A DNA stretch of 64,000 bases. Origin: Gorsachius magnificus (taxonomy: Eukaryota > Chordata > Aves > Pelecaniformes > Ardeidae). Of the stretch, positions 26,485 through 37,324 are shown one piece after another. The stretch covers positions 38,081,099 to 38,145,098 of the forward strand of contig CM067084.1 of assembly GCA_034008185.1 (NCBI GenBank). Reading direction: 5' to 3'. The translations under genes were made by a program, and so were the position numbers. Each line of letters opens with the position of its first letter. Positions within the stretch are counted from its first letter, which is position 1. The notes under the pieces were generated by a model. The model did not search any database. It had not been told where the DNA came from and saw nothing but the letters and a program-made list of their open reading frames with translations.

Positions 26485-28871
26485 CTAGAGCATGTTGCAC
26501 AGGACTTCATCTAGGCGGGCTTTGAATATCTCCAGAGAAGGAGACTCCACAACCCCCCTGGGCAGCCTGTTCCAGTGCTCCGTCACCCTCAGAGTAAAGA
26601 AGTTCCTCCTCATGTTCAACTGAAACCTTTTATGTTTCAGTTTGTGCCCATTGCCCCTTGTCCTGTCGCTGGACACCACTGCAAAGAGACTGGTTCCATC
26701 CTCGTGATTTCTGCCCTTAAGATATTTGTATGTGTTAATGAGGTCCCCTCTCAGTCTTTTCTTCTTCAGGCTAAACAAGCCCAGCTCTCTCAGCCTTCCT
26801 TGTAGGGGAGATGTTCAAGTCCCTTTATCATCCTAGTTGCTCTCTTCTGGACTCTTTCTAGGAGCTCCTCATCTTTCTTGAACTGGGGAGCCCAGAACTG
26901 GACACAGTACTCCAGGTGGGGTCTCACCAGGGCAGAGTAGAGGGAGAGGATAACCTCCCTCGACCTGCTGGCCACACTCCTCTTAATGCACCCCAGGATG
27001 CCATTGGCCTTCTTGGCAACAAGGGCACACTGCTGGCTCATGGGCAGCTTGTCATCCACCAGGACTTCCAGGTCCCTCTCGGCAGAGCTGCTTTCCAGCA
27101 GGTCAGCCCCCAGCCTGTACTGGTGCATGGGTTTCAACCTCCCCAGGCGCAGCACTTGACACTTGCCCTTGTTAAACTTCATCAGGTTCCTCTGCGCCCA
27201 ACTCTCCAGCATGTCCAGGTCCCGCTGAATGGCAGCGCAGCCCTCTGGCGTATCAGCCACTCCTCCCAGTTTTGTGTCATCAGCAAACTTGCTGATGGTA
27301 CACTCTGTCCCCTCGTCCAGGTCATTGATGAACAAGTTGAACAAGAACGGGCCGAGTACTGAGCCCCGGGGAACTCCACTAGCTACTGGCCTCCAACTGG
27401 ACTCTGCCCCGCCGATCACAGAACCCTCTGAGCCCTGTCATTTAGCCAGTTCCCAATCCACCTCACTGTCCACTCATCCAACCCATACTTCTTGAGCTTC
27501 CCTATGAGGATGTTATGGGAGACAGTGTCAAAAGCCTTGCTGAAGTCAAGGTAGACAACATCCACTGCTCTCCCACTCCTGATCATCTACTTGCTTGGAG
27601 AGGACACCCAGAATGAGTTGTTCCGTCACCTTTCCAGGGACAGAGGTGAGACTAACCGGTCTGTAGTTCCCTGGGTCCTCCTTCTTGCCCTTTTTGAAGA
27701 CTGGAGTGACATTGGCTGTCTTCCAGTCATCAGGCACCTCTCCTGTTCTCCAGGACCTTTCATAGATGATGGAAAGTGGCTCAGCAATGACATCTGCCAG
27801 CTCCTTCAGCACTCGCGGGTGCATTCCATCGGGGCCCATGGACTTGTGGGTGTCCAGCTTTATTAAAAGATCCCTAACCTGATCCACATCGACAGAGGGA
27901 AAGTCATCCTTTCTCCAAGCTTGCTCGCTTACCTGCCAGGACTGGGGAGCCTGAGGGCCAGCCTTGGCAGTGAAGACTGAGGCAAAGAAGGCATTCAGTA
28001 GCTCCGCCTTCTCTGTATCTTCTGTCACCAGGGCACCCATTTCGTTCAGCAGCGGTCCCACATTACCCCTGGTCTTCCGTTTGCTGCTGATATACTTGAA
28101 GAAGCCCTTCTTGTTATCCTTGATGTCCTTTGCCAAACTGAGTTCCAGGTGAACCTTGGCCTTTTTAGTTGCTTCCCTACATGCTCTGGCAGCATTCCTG
28201 TATGCCTCTCAAGTGGCCTGACCCTCTTTCCACATTCCATGGAGCTTACTCTTTTCTTTGAGTTTCACTAGAAGCTCCTTGTTCATCCATGCAGACCTCT
28301 TGCCTCATTTACTTGATTTCCTGCTCACAGGGATGCACTGATCCTGGGCACGGAGGAAGAGCTGCTTAAACAGCAGCCAGCTCTCTTGGACTCCCCTACC
28401 TTCAAGAGCCATAGCCCATGGAATTCTTCCAAGTAGGTCCTTGAAGAGGCCAAAGTTAGCTCTCCTGAAGTCCAATGTGGTAGTCCTACTTGTTGTTCTG
28501 CTTCCCCCTCTCAGAATCCAGAACTCCACCATCTCGTGGTCACTGCAGCCAAGACTGCCCCCTACCTTCACATCCTCAACCAGTTCTCTATTTGCCAGCA
28601 CAAGGTCCAGTAGCGCTCCACTTCTTGTTGGCTCCTCCACCACCTGAGTCAAAAAGTTATTGTTGATGTTGTACAGGAACCTCCTGGACTGTGTGCACCT
28701 TGCTGTGTGGTCCTTCCAGTTGATATCAGGATAGTTGAAGTCTCCCATGAGAACCAGGGCCTGCGATTGCGAGGCTACTTTTAGCTGTCTATAGAAGGCC
28801 TTGTCTACTTCCTCGTCCTGGTTGAGTGGTCTGTAGTAAACACCCACCGGTGTCACCCATGCTGGCCCCAA
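26485..28871 (-). pseudogene. CR1 ORF2 remnant (endonuclease and reverse transcriptase)
   Basis: The endonuclease part (28871 to about 28303) lacks its N-terminal half. It keeps MGDFNYPDINW and the C-terminal CSDHEMVEF motif. It ends in a stop at about 28302, with more frameshifts to 28140. The reverse-transcriptase part has GNYRPVSLTSVPGKVTEQLI in one frame (28136-27546), a likely deletion of about 100 bases near 27570, then [10 protein letters not shown] and the catalytic FADD at 27287-27276 in another frame (27419-26790). The C-terminal part continues to 26485 with [19 protein letters not shown]. Product in a live element: the nuclease that nicks the target and the polymerase that copies the RNA. 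This copy is dead. Confidence 0.88.
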
Positions 28872-29599
28872 AGTCGTCTTTGATTTTACCCAGATTTCTG
28901 CTTTCTGTATTGTTTGTTCCTACATGAAATATTAGTAGTGGATAGTAGTTCGTTCTACTGACGAGTTGTGGCATCCTCTCGGCCATGTCTCGAACCTTGG
29001 CTCCCAGAAGGCAGCATACCTCATGTGACTCCCTGTCAGATTGGCAGATGGATGCCTCAGTACCCTTCAACAGAGAGTCACCCACTACGAGCACTCGTCG
29101 CTTTTTCTTACAGTGTCCACTATGTGTTGCTGGTACAGTTTCCCCCTGCAGGGGACTTTGCAGACCTTGCTCACGTGTGTTCTCAGCCGTTAAGGCTTCA
29201 TATCTGTTTCTGGTTGAGATGGTAGAGGGTGCAGGCTGATGTGAAGTCCTGCTTTTGTGAGCCACCAGGGTCCAAGGTGCCTCCTTCTCGGTGGAGTCTG
29301 CCACAGGAGCATGGTTCTGAAACCACCTGTCTCTCTCTGCCTCAGCTTCTCTAATACTGCGCAGTCTTTCAACTGTTTCCTGAAGTTCGGCCACCTCTCA
29401 TTAACAGGTTATCAATCTGTGCGCACCTAGTGCAGGTACTTACGTTATCATTGGGAGAAGGGTTTGGGCACTTGCTGCAACCCACCGCCTGTACTGATGT
29501 TTCCTTTCTTGCCAGATCCATCTGGGTGGATGCATCAGATGTCTCAGGGGCTTTCTCTGTAGGAACAGGGGTTTTAGCTCTGAGGCGAGTGCCCACCAT
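28872..29599 (-). pseudogene. CR1 ORF1 remnant (zinc-knuckle-like and esterase-like)
   Basis: ORF1 starts at 29599 with MVGTRLRAK. A Cys cluster follows (CSKC, then CTRC about 13 residues on), then a likely one-base frameshift at about 29395-29400. The reading continues in the next frame as AELQETVERLRSIREAEAER (coiled-coil-like) and then an SGNH/GDSL-type esterase block with VVGDSLLKGTE and FHVGTNN. It breaks off after KIKDDF at about 28872, where the large deletion starts. CR1 ORF1 proteins bind RNA and carry an esterase domain; this copy cannot make one. The frame call is by eye. Confidence 0.8.
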
Positions 29600-29870
29600 G
29601 TTGCCAGAGACCAAAAGCACTTCCCTGGGCTGGAGACATGGAAGTGGGCTGCAGAGCCCCTCCTGCTTGCCCTGCCCGCGCGAACTGCCTACACAAACTG
29701 ACGCGCCGCGCTCCCTGGGGGCCGTTTAAATCTCCCGCCGTTACTTCTGGCAACGGCCACGCTGCGTTAGTCGCACGTCACCCCTCGCTCGCAAGAGCTG
29801 CCGGCTCCTGACGGGTCCCTCTGCTCACCCTCGGGTCTCCCGGGCTGGAGGAACCGCCTTGCCTGCCCCA
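29600..29870 (-). promoter_or_regulatory. CR1 5' UTR, GC- and CpG-rich internal promoter region
   Basis: This CpG-rich block lies directly upstream of the CR1 ORF1 start codon (29599-29597, minus). In LINEs this region carries the element's own promoter, so it is read here as the CR1 5' UTR and not a host CpG island. The 5' boundary is placed where GC content falls off at about 29870. Activity is not known. Confidence 0.6.
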
Positions 29871-30111
29871 AACTAGAGAAGGGAGTTGACATCTACCTTA
29901 TTTTACAAGGGGGAGAGAGACAGGGCACTTTCAGACTGCAGGTATGGATGGTTTAGCTGAGGGTGGAAGGAGAGGAATTCTCATGTTCCATAAAATCAAC
30001 AGAAATATGCTGATGTTGGAGTGGGTGTTTCTTTGTGTTTTAAATGAATGCTTTTTGCCTGGAAGCAAAGCAATTGATCTGTAGGTTGTCTGCTGCAGTT
30101 TGCAAGTTATC

Positions 30112-30153
30112 ATTTTTTATATTGCCTGTGATATTTTTTATACTGCCTGTGAT
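30112..30153. repeat. Two-copy 21-bp tandem repeat
   Basis: The copies 30112-30132 and 30133-30153 are directly abutting and differ at one base (ATATTGCCTGTGAT versus ATACTGCCTGTGAT after ATTTTTT). This is a recent local duplication in intron 2, just beyond the 5' end of the large CR1. Confidence 0.88.
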
Positions 30154-31083
30154 GCCTAGAAAAGTGAAGTTTTATAGGAATATTTCAAAAGCAATTTGAA
30201 AGCACTGTGATAGTTTTTGAAATTATGATGGAAGCAGGGGTGAAGTCCAGTTTTCCATGGCAGGTAGTGAAGATATCACAGGCTTGAGGATATAAGTAAT
30301 TAAAATCTCAGAAGCAGCTTATGAAGACATTTGGCCTGGTTTATGACCACATTGGTGCCTATACCTGTGTGCATTATGAGGAGAAAGTGTTAGCTTTGAA
30401 GACAAAGTTGTCTGAGTGAGTATCAAATAGATGTATCTGATGTTGTCTTTCAGCTGAAATCCTGAATGTTTATCTTGCTCTTTTCTGAAGAGTGAAGACA
30501 GGTTTTCATGCTGTGTGATGTTGGGATGTGGTCTTAATGACATGTCAGCTGGACCCAGGGGAGTGTTAGCTGGGAAGTGCTTTATGCTATCTAGATTATG
30601 CAAGAAGTTTTTCTGTCTTGGAGTAATGCTTGGGGAGGGGGGAGTATTGGAGAAGGAATGATAGTTTGAGGATAATTTTGAAGAGTCCTGGTAGCTCTTC
30701 AGTGGACAAATTATACATTTAGAAAGATATGTCAGCTTCAGATATGGAGGGGACTATAAATATATTCTTGAAGTGGTCTGTTCGTAGATTAATATAAATC
30801 GTTGGGGAAAAAATTGGGCAATTTTTTTGTTTTTTTTTTTTTGGAATTAGTGATTTCATGATATCTCTGAGCCTGAATATGAAGGAGATTGCAGAGTCTT
30901 TTTGTGTTCCCTGTAACAGGTAGAGTCAGCAAGTCAACTGATAGCTTGCTGTGTTGCCTGAGGTTACTGTAGGTTCTCCTTTGATTTAATTGTAATTTGG
31001 TAGTGCACTTAAGGAGTGCAGAGTTCTTTAAAATCAACATGTTATGATGGTGGTGCTTGTTGTGGATTCTTTCCCTAAAGTGA

Positions 31084-31245
31084 TCATAGAACCATAGAAT
31101 CTTTTAGATTGGAAAAGGCCCTTAAGATCATCAAGTCCAACCATTAGCCTAACACTGCCAAGTCCACCACTAAACCACGTCCCTAAGTGCTATGCCTACT
31201 TGTATACCTCCGGGAATGGTGACTCAACCACTTCCCAAAGTGTTC
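31084..31245 (-). mobile_element. CR1 LINE 3'-end fragment
   Basis: Read on the plus strand it begins TCATAGAACCATAGAATC, then TTGGAAAAGGCCCTTAAGA, TCATCAAGTCCAACC, and CCACTAAACCACGTCCCTAA. These are the tail and adjoining blocks of a CR1 subfamily different from the copies at 26-29 kb. It is a short 5'-truncated insertion antisense to MAPK10. The right boundary is approximate. Confidence 0.8.
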
Positions 31246-32237
31246 AAAGGCCAGAGGAGGAATGCAACAGATCTTGTCCACTACAAGATGTCCAGTATAA
31301 AAGTGGTTTTTGTTGCTATTCTCCTTGGAACTGTCATAAGGAAGAGTCCTATTATGTCATGATACTGATAATGGAAGATTTGTTGAGATAGAGTTGACTA
31401 AAACTTCCTCTAATCCTCTGTATATTCATGCATGATATATACTAAGACAATTATTTTAGGGAAACCTCTTCCATCCCATAGATGTCTGGTGGAGGTCTCT
31501 GAAGATATGAACATAGTCAATCAATAGAACCAGATTGATTTTAATTTAGTATGACTACCTTCTTTGTGGAAGGTAGTAAGGCCTGTAAATGATGAAGAGG
31601 ATCAGATCTTTGAGTCTGCAAAAACACTTGAGCTCCTTTATACGATGGTTATCCTTCAGTTCTGGTTTTGTGTAGCACAGTTGACTCTTGATCTGAGTAT
31701 AAGGTTCTAAAGTGATATTGCAATTAGAATAAAAGTAAAAGCTGTAAAAAGAGGAGCTGACACTTCTGAGCATAATCAATTCTGAGTCCACGCTGATCAA
31801 AGAATAGTCTATGCTTTTGCTGTGGTGCGGTGGGAAAGAGACAGAGAATAGTGGACATCTCAGTGTCTTACAGTTAATGCACAGCTTTATTTGTATTGTT
31901 TAGCTGGGCACTGGTGCATTAAAGTTCTTGAGAGATCAATATATTTCTCCATCAGGACCCTGCTATCCTAGTAATATTGTTTTGGTTTCTTTGTGCCACT
32001 GAACTGAAATACTGTATTCCTTGATAAAGGTCAACATTTCTGCTTGTATAAACTGGCATAGTTCCATTGAAGTTCAGAGGTGTTCTCACCGTGGGATAGA
32101 TCACTAATTTTCCTCAGAAGAGGACAACAAAGAATACATAGCATTTAGAGGAAAAATTAAGTGAACCATGTACCCAGATATGCCTAGAATTTCAGTGGCC
32201 CTGAAGGGAGTGGCAGTGTTAATTTTCAGTCCCAGTC

Positions 32238-32790
32238 TGTGCTGGTTTTCGCTAGGATAAATTTTCTTCATAGTAGCTGGTATGGGACTATGTTTTGGAT
32301 TTGTATTGGAAACAGTGTTGATAACTCAGGGATGGTTTAGTTACTGCTGGGCAGTGCTTACACAGAGTCAAGGCCCTTCCTGCTTCTCACTCCACCAGCG
32401 AGGAGGCTGGGGGTGCCCAAGAAGTTGGAGGGGACACAGCTGGGATAGCCGACCCCAGCTGACCAAAGGGATATCCCACACCATATGATGTCATGCTCAG
32501 CATATAAAGAAAAAGGAAGGGGGGGACATTCATAGTGATGATGTTTTGTCTTCCCAAGTCACTGTTACATGTGATGGAGCCCTGCTTTCCTGGAGATGGC
32601 TGAGCAGTGAATGAATTCCTTGTTTTGCTTTGCTTATGTGCGCAGCTTTTGCTTTACCTATTAAACTGTCTTTATCTCAGCCCACAAGTTTTCTTACTTT
32701 TACTCTTCTGATTCTCTCCCCCTTCCCACGGGGGGGAATAAGCGAGTGGCTGTGTGGTACTTAGTTGCCGGCCGGGGTTAAACCACGTCA
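32238..32790 (+). mobile_element. Solo LTR of an avian endogenous retrovirus (copy 2)
   Basis: The element begins TGTGCTGG and ends AAACCACGTCA. The flanks CAGTC (32233-32237) and GAGTC (32791-32795) match at four of five bases, a likely decayed 5-bp target duplication. Unlike the other two copies it has a TATA-type sequence, ATATAAAG, at about 32501-32508, after CATGCTCAGC. An ATTAAA polyadenylation-type signal follows near 32660 before the G-rich 3' part. No internal retroviral sequence is adjacent. It belongs to the same broad family as copies 1 and 3 but a different, more diverged subfamily. Confidence 0.85.
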
Positions 32791-35700
32791 GAGTCTCTCC
32801 TGTAAATCAGTACTGAGCATATGTCGTGAGTTCAGTTACTTGCATTTCAGATACAGTCACATCTCGCAGACTTCTTGTGCTTAACATTTTGTCAGCTGGC
32901 ACTGCAGATTTATCCTGTTCTGTTAAAGATTCTCCAAATTGTATCCATTAGTTCAGCTTGTGTTCTCTTTCTCATGCTGTTGTGTGCTTTGCTGATGTGC
33001 TTTGACACACCTCCGAGGAGGTTTTTGAAGACTACCTTCAGGGAGTTCTACATGTGTTTTATGCGAGAGTTATGTAGAAAATAGCCATCAGTTTGTACCG
33101 TGAACTATTACTGTACTGTTAGTGAAGTAAACATGTCAATTTAAACCAATTCTCTGATGTTTCCCATTGCTGATATAATCTCATACAATGACAACACCTG
33201 ATGAGGTTGGGTTTTTTTTCTCCTGAGAACAAGTGGTTTAAACTATTGCCAGAATTTTTTTTTCACTTTGGGAGGTTCTTAAATGTTGAAATACTGTAAG
33301 TAAACTCACAGCAAGCCTCAAGCATCACTCAGTCATTTGTACATTGCAGGATTTTTCTCTAACTACCAGTTTGCATTCACAGTGTAGTATTATTTGGATT
33401 TTCTAGTGTGTGTTGCTCTGAAATGCCAAAAATTTAATTGCATGTATTCAGTTAGCCATTGGTCACCATTTGATGTACACCTGGAACAGCACATTCTGGT
33501 TTGTTGTTCTGATATGGCTATGCCTGGATTCTTTAGAAAGACAGCAAATTTCCCAATTGTATTTGGAATCTGGATCACCAGCATGTGAATTTTAAGGTGC
33601 TGAGACACTCCCAGTGGGAACAGCAAAGATTGAGTGTCTCTGTGGATTTGAACTCAAGAATATTGAGTGAAGGTGCTTATCTAAGTTGGTCAGATTTGTG
33701 TTTCTTCTGGTGATGTTACTAGAATTTGCATAGTAACATACTCAGAGAAAGTTTGCTTGGATATGGGATGAGAGGAGGCAGCAATGTCTTGCAATGCTCT
33801 TGCTAATGACTCAACAAAGAACTTAGCTTGGATGTGGAGGAAACTGCCATTAGGATCATAGAGAACAGCTGCCATGTCAAACTATACATAACACGACTGA
33901 AAAATGAGATAACTGTCTTTAAGAAGAAGGAGCTTCTATTCCATGTTTGCTTTGATTCTTACAACTTCTTCTATCTATTACTATCTTTAATGTAAGTGGG
34001 AAAGAAGCAAGGAAGTATATATCCAGTAGGAGCGCACGAAGGCACCTGAGGCAGGATGAAGACCCATTTTTATATGACAGGGATACATGAGATGTAATGT
34101 GTGAGCAATAATTATTGTTGTATCTTTTTTTTTTTAAAGGTCTGACATGTAATTACTTCACAAAAAAATATTTCTCAATTTTTTTTTGTAATGTTCTTTT
34201 TCTGCTTAACTGCAGAGATTCCTGGTAGGCAGGAAGTCACCACATATTTCATGGTTGTCTTCTCATGTTTCATTTCCCTTTGCTAGTACGCAGAAATCTA
34301 AAATGTACTTTAGGTAATTTAGGTTATTTATGTTCTGGTAATCACTAATGATAGGCAATAAAACATGCCACGGTATACTCTCCTAGCACAGAGGTGAGGG
34401 TCTCTGTCTCAGACTGCCTATATTTCTGACTCTGTCCTTTTTTCTTCTTTTCTCCTTAAAGAACCTGTTTAGTTTCCATGACTACAATTGCTAAGCGGGC
34501 AAAATCTATTCCAAATTTTCTCTGCAAGTTTATGAAAAAAAATATAAATAAGTTGGTATAGAAACTATCTCTGCGTAACCTGTTTTTGTGAACCCTGACA
34601 GCAATACCCACTTTACTTGGTCATGAACTACAGTACTGTAAAGGCACTGTCAGGCTCACTTGAGAGTGTTTGACACCCAGGATTTTCAGTTGGATCAGTA
34701 CAACTCTTACGTATAGAGCAGGTTTGTTCCATCCATGACTGGATAAGCATCTGTGATCCTGTTAAAGCCATTGAAAATGTATCAGCTGTTTGTAAATTCT
34801 GTGGCTGCAGAGAAGTAACCGATTTTGTGTAACATAAGCTGTGTTGGCTGATTAAAAACTCAATTTAATTTACATTTTTTGCTATCAGGCAGTAATATTT
34901 TATAACTCCCTTTATAGATGTCAGGCACCTATCTGCTCCTGCCCCATCAAAGACTTCCTTTTGGTCACTGCCAGATCTCCTTTTTCTCACAGTTGCTCTA
35001 TCTTCACTCCTACTCTGTGACGTATCAAACAGATTTTTCTCAAGGCTCATCTTGCATCTCCTGTTGTGTCAGGTTGTCTGCCTGGAATACAGCCGCAGAC
35101 AAATTTAGGTTCAAGGAGGAAATCAGGGTTGGAATTAACTACTGCTGGTGCATTGCAGCCATTCCTTAACTGAGTTCAGACTTATCCTTTTATTTAATTC
35201 ACTTGACATCCTGTCATCACTGAAATGAAGACTGTTGCATCATCATCACTGATTACGATGTGTTTAACATGAGAGCAATAACACTAAACACTTCTGTTCC
35301 CTCTTAGAGACAAGGCGTTTCTCCTGTGATGGGAGAATAGCTGTGACCATATGGAAGCAGAGACATAGGGCTATGGGATAGAGCATCCAAATACAGGGGC
35401 AGGTATCAAAACAAAGAAGCAATGGCACCAGAAATAGAAAAACTAGGACCAGCCTGGAAGGAAATGCAGCTCAGATAATTCCATTTTCTTTGTCAGCATG
35501 TACTGTTCATATTTATTCTCTGATATTACTATGGTCTACAGATTTCCACAGTGCTTTAACAGAAAGCAAAAAGTTGTCCCTTGTCCCAAGACCTGCTGTC
35601 CTTAGACAATCATAAAAAAGTGACAGCCAAAAAAAATGGAATATAACAGAAGTTTTGTAAAATAGGAAGACAATATGAAAAATGAGATTGTGTATGAAGC

Positions 35701-37298
35701 TTAAGTGAAGTCTGTGAACAACGTGAGACAGATCTGGCATGACATGAGTGGGAAAACTCACCAGAATGGCCAAGAGTTGGCAATAAAGAGAGAGGCAGTT
35801 AAGGGAAACAGAAACAAGGAAGACTCAAAGGCAAGTGACAAACAGGACATTGAGGGGGGCTGGGGATTTTTTTTTTCTGCTGCTTTTATTCTTTTCTGGA
35901 TTCATGGTGTTACACTTTTCCATCCAAAATTGATTGGTGCCCATTTACAAACTGGAAATAAATTTTGTAGCTCTGGGGTTGCTAATTCACTGTGAGCAAT
36001 AGGAGGTAGCATTTCTAATTCAAACAAAAATCTTGTTTTAAAACTGTGTCAGAGCATCTACATCTTGAAATTTCTAGTGTAACAGGGCAACTCAAAAACC
36101 TAAGTAATTTTTAATTTTGTTCCTGTTGAACAAAGGCATTTGGGCTTGTTATACAGCAGGTAAAACATTTTGTATCCTTACAAACCATCAGTTTTACCTG
36201 CTAGCATCTTACCTGTGTCAGAGATGTCCCTCGGGATGAGAGACTGTAGATACAGTTGGATGAGTTAGAGCAACCTGGGTTGGTTGAGTTAGTGTCCGTG
36301 TCGGGTCAGTCTGTGGGCTAGCCCTTTGACTGGGAGGGTAAAGGTGACATACGCGGCAGCATTGGCTTTCTTCCCTCTCAGAACAGCACCAAGTGACATT
36401 TTGGCATCTCCAGTATTCTGTTTCTGTCTGCGTAGAGTAGCCTTGCAGAGGTTGCAGAGTTAGTTTTTGGAAACTAGAATTTGAGTAGCCCTGTATGGTT
36501 AACCTTTTTAAGTTAACTTTTTTTCCTGCCATGATTATCACATTGCAGATGATGACTTGCTGACAATACATTTTAAGTGCTTGGTTGAATTTTGATTTTA
36601 ATCAGTTGAGAAATGCAGCAACAAAGGTCGTGAAATAATATTTCTTTTTCTCCAAACTAACAGCTTTTGTTCTGTTTGTCAGGCAAGCCAGAAAGTCTTT
36701 TAAATGACTGTGAGGTGGCTATGGAAGACAGTAGCTGTTTTCTATTTCAGTTTGTAGATCCAAAAATAACAGTTAATTGTGTGACTGACAGTTTGAATGT
36801 GCTAGGTACTCAACTTGTGCCAGGTGCACAGACTCTGCCTTGGTGTCAGTATTTCCCTTGTCTTGTCAATTGCTGTTAAATGAGGAAACTGGACTTTTTT
36901 CTGGCTTTGCTGCTTTGATTCTTAACACAGCTTGAAAACTGTCCAAAGTTTATATACCCTGCTGACAGTTCAGAGCACTGAATGTGAGCTCACTTTGCCA
37001 GATTCAGTTTCTTATGCCCGTTCTCCAAATGCTGGCCAAACGTTTACCCAATATGGTTTAACTACAAATCACGCTTTAACTTCCTTTGCCCATGTATTTT
37101 CTGCCACTGAATGCTGACAGGCACCCCCAGCTCTGATCCATTTTTCAGATTTTTGCCTTGCTCTGGCTTCAGGAAATCCTTGAGCATACAAAGAGCAAGT
37201 AGTGTAGCATACTTTGGAAAACACGAGATTGTCATCTCTTACATGTCGCACATGTAAGGGAAAGCATTTTGGCCTAGAGCCCTTTTAAAGCAGAATGG

Positions 37299-37324
37299 AA
37301 AAAAAAAAAAAAAAAAAAAAAAAA
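37299..37324. repeat. Homopolymer run of 26 A
   Basis: This is a 26-base A run, followed shortly by CCACAACC and a 9-base A run. I see no LINE or retrocopy body to its left, so I treat it as a simple repeat. Confidence 0.85.

Larger units (their letters stand above)
26398..29870 (-). mobile_element. CR1 LINE retrotransposon, 3.5 kb, internally deleted
   Basis: On the minus strand this runs from a GC-rich 5' UTR (29600-29870), through ORF1 (zinc-knuckle-like then esterase-like), endonuclease and reverse transcriptase, to the tail repeat at 26398-26420. CR1 elements move by target-primed reverse transcription and are the dominant avian LINE. A full-length element is about 4.5 kb, so roughly 1 kb is missing. 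The main loss is near 28870, where ORF1 jumps into the middle of the endonuclease. A second deletion near 27570 and several frameshifts and stops abolish coding ability. Retention of the 5' UTR is unusual, as most copies are 5' truncated. It sits antisense to MAPK10 within intron 2. Confidence 0.93.

Noticed and set aside
26790..29620. Several long minus-strand open frames that could be read as host genes with reverse transcriptase, endonuclease and esterase motifs
   Set aside because: They are consecutive broken pieces of one CR1 retrotransposon, with the expected domain order, tail repeat and 5' UTR. Frameshifts and deletions disrupt all of them.
29640..29870. CpG-rich block that could be a host CpG-island promoter
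   Set aside because: It lies immediately 5' of the CR1 ORF1 start and ends where the CR1 ends, so the element's own 5' UTR explains it.
36218..36571. 117-codon minus-strand open frame rich in Thr, Pro and Gln
   Set aside because: No family match seen, and it is isolated in an intron. Local GTTGGATGAGTTAG/GTTGGTTGAGTTAG similarity suggests a small internal duplication rather than a gene.
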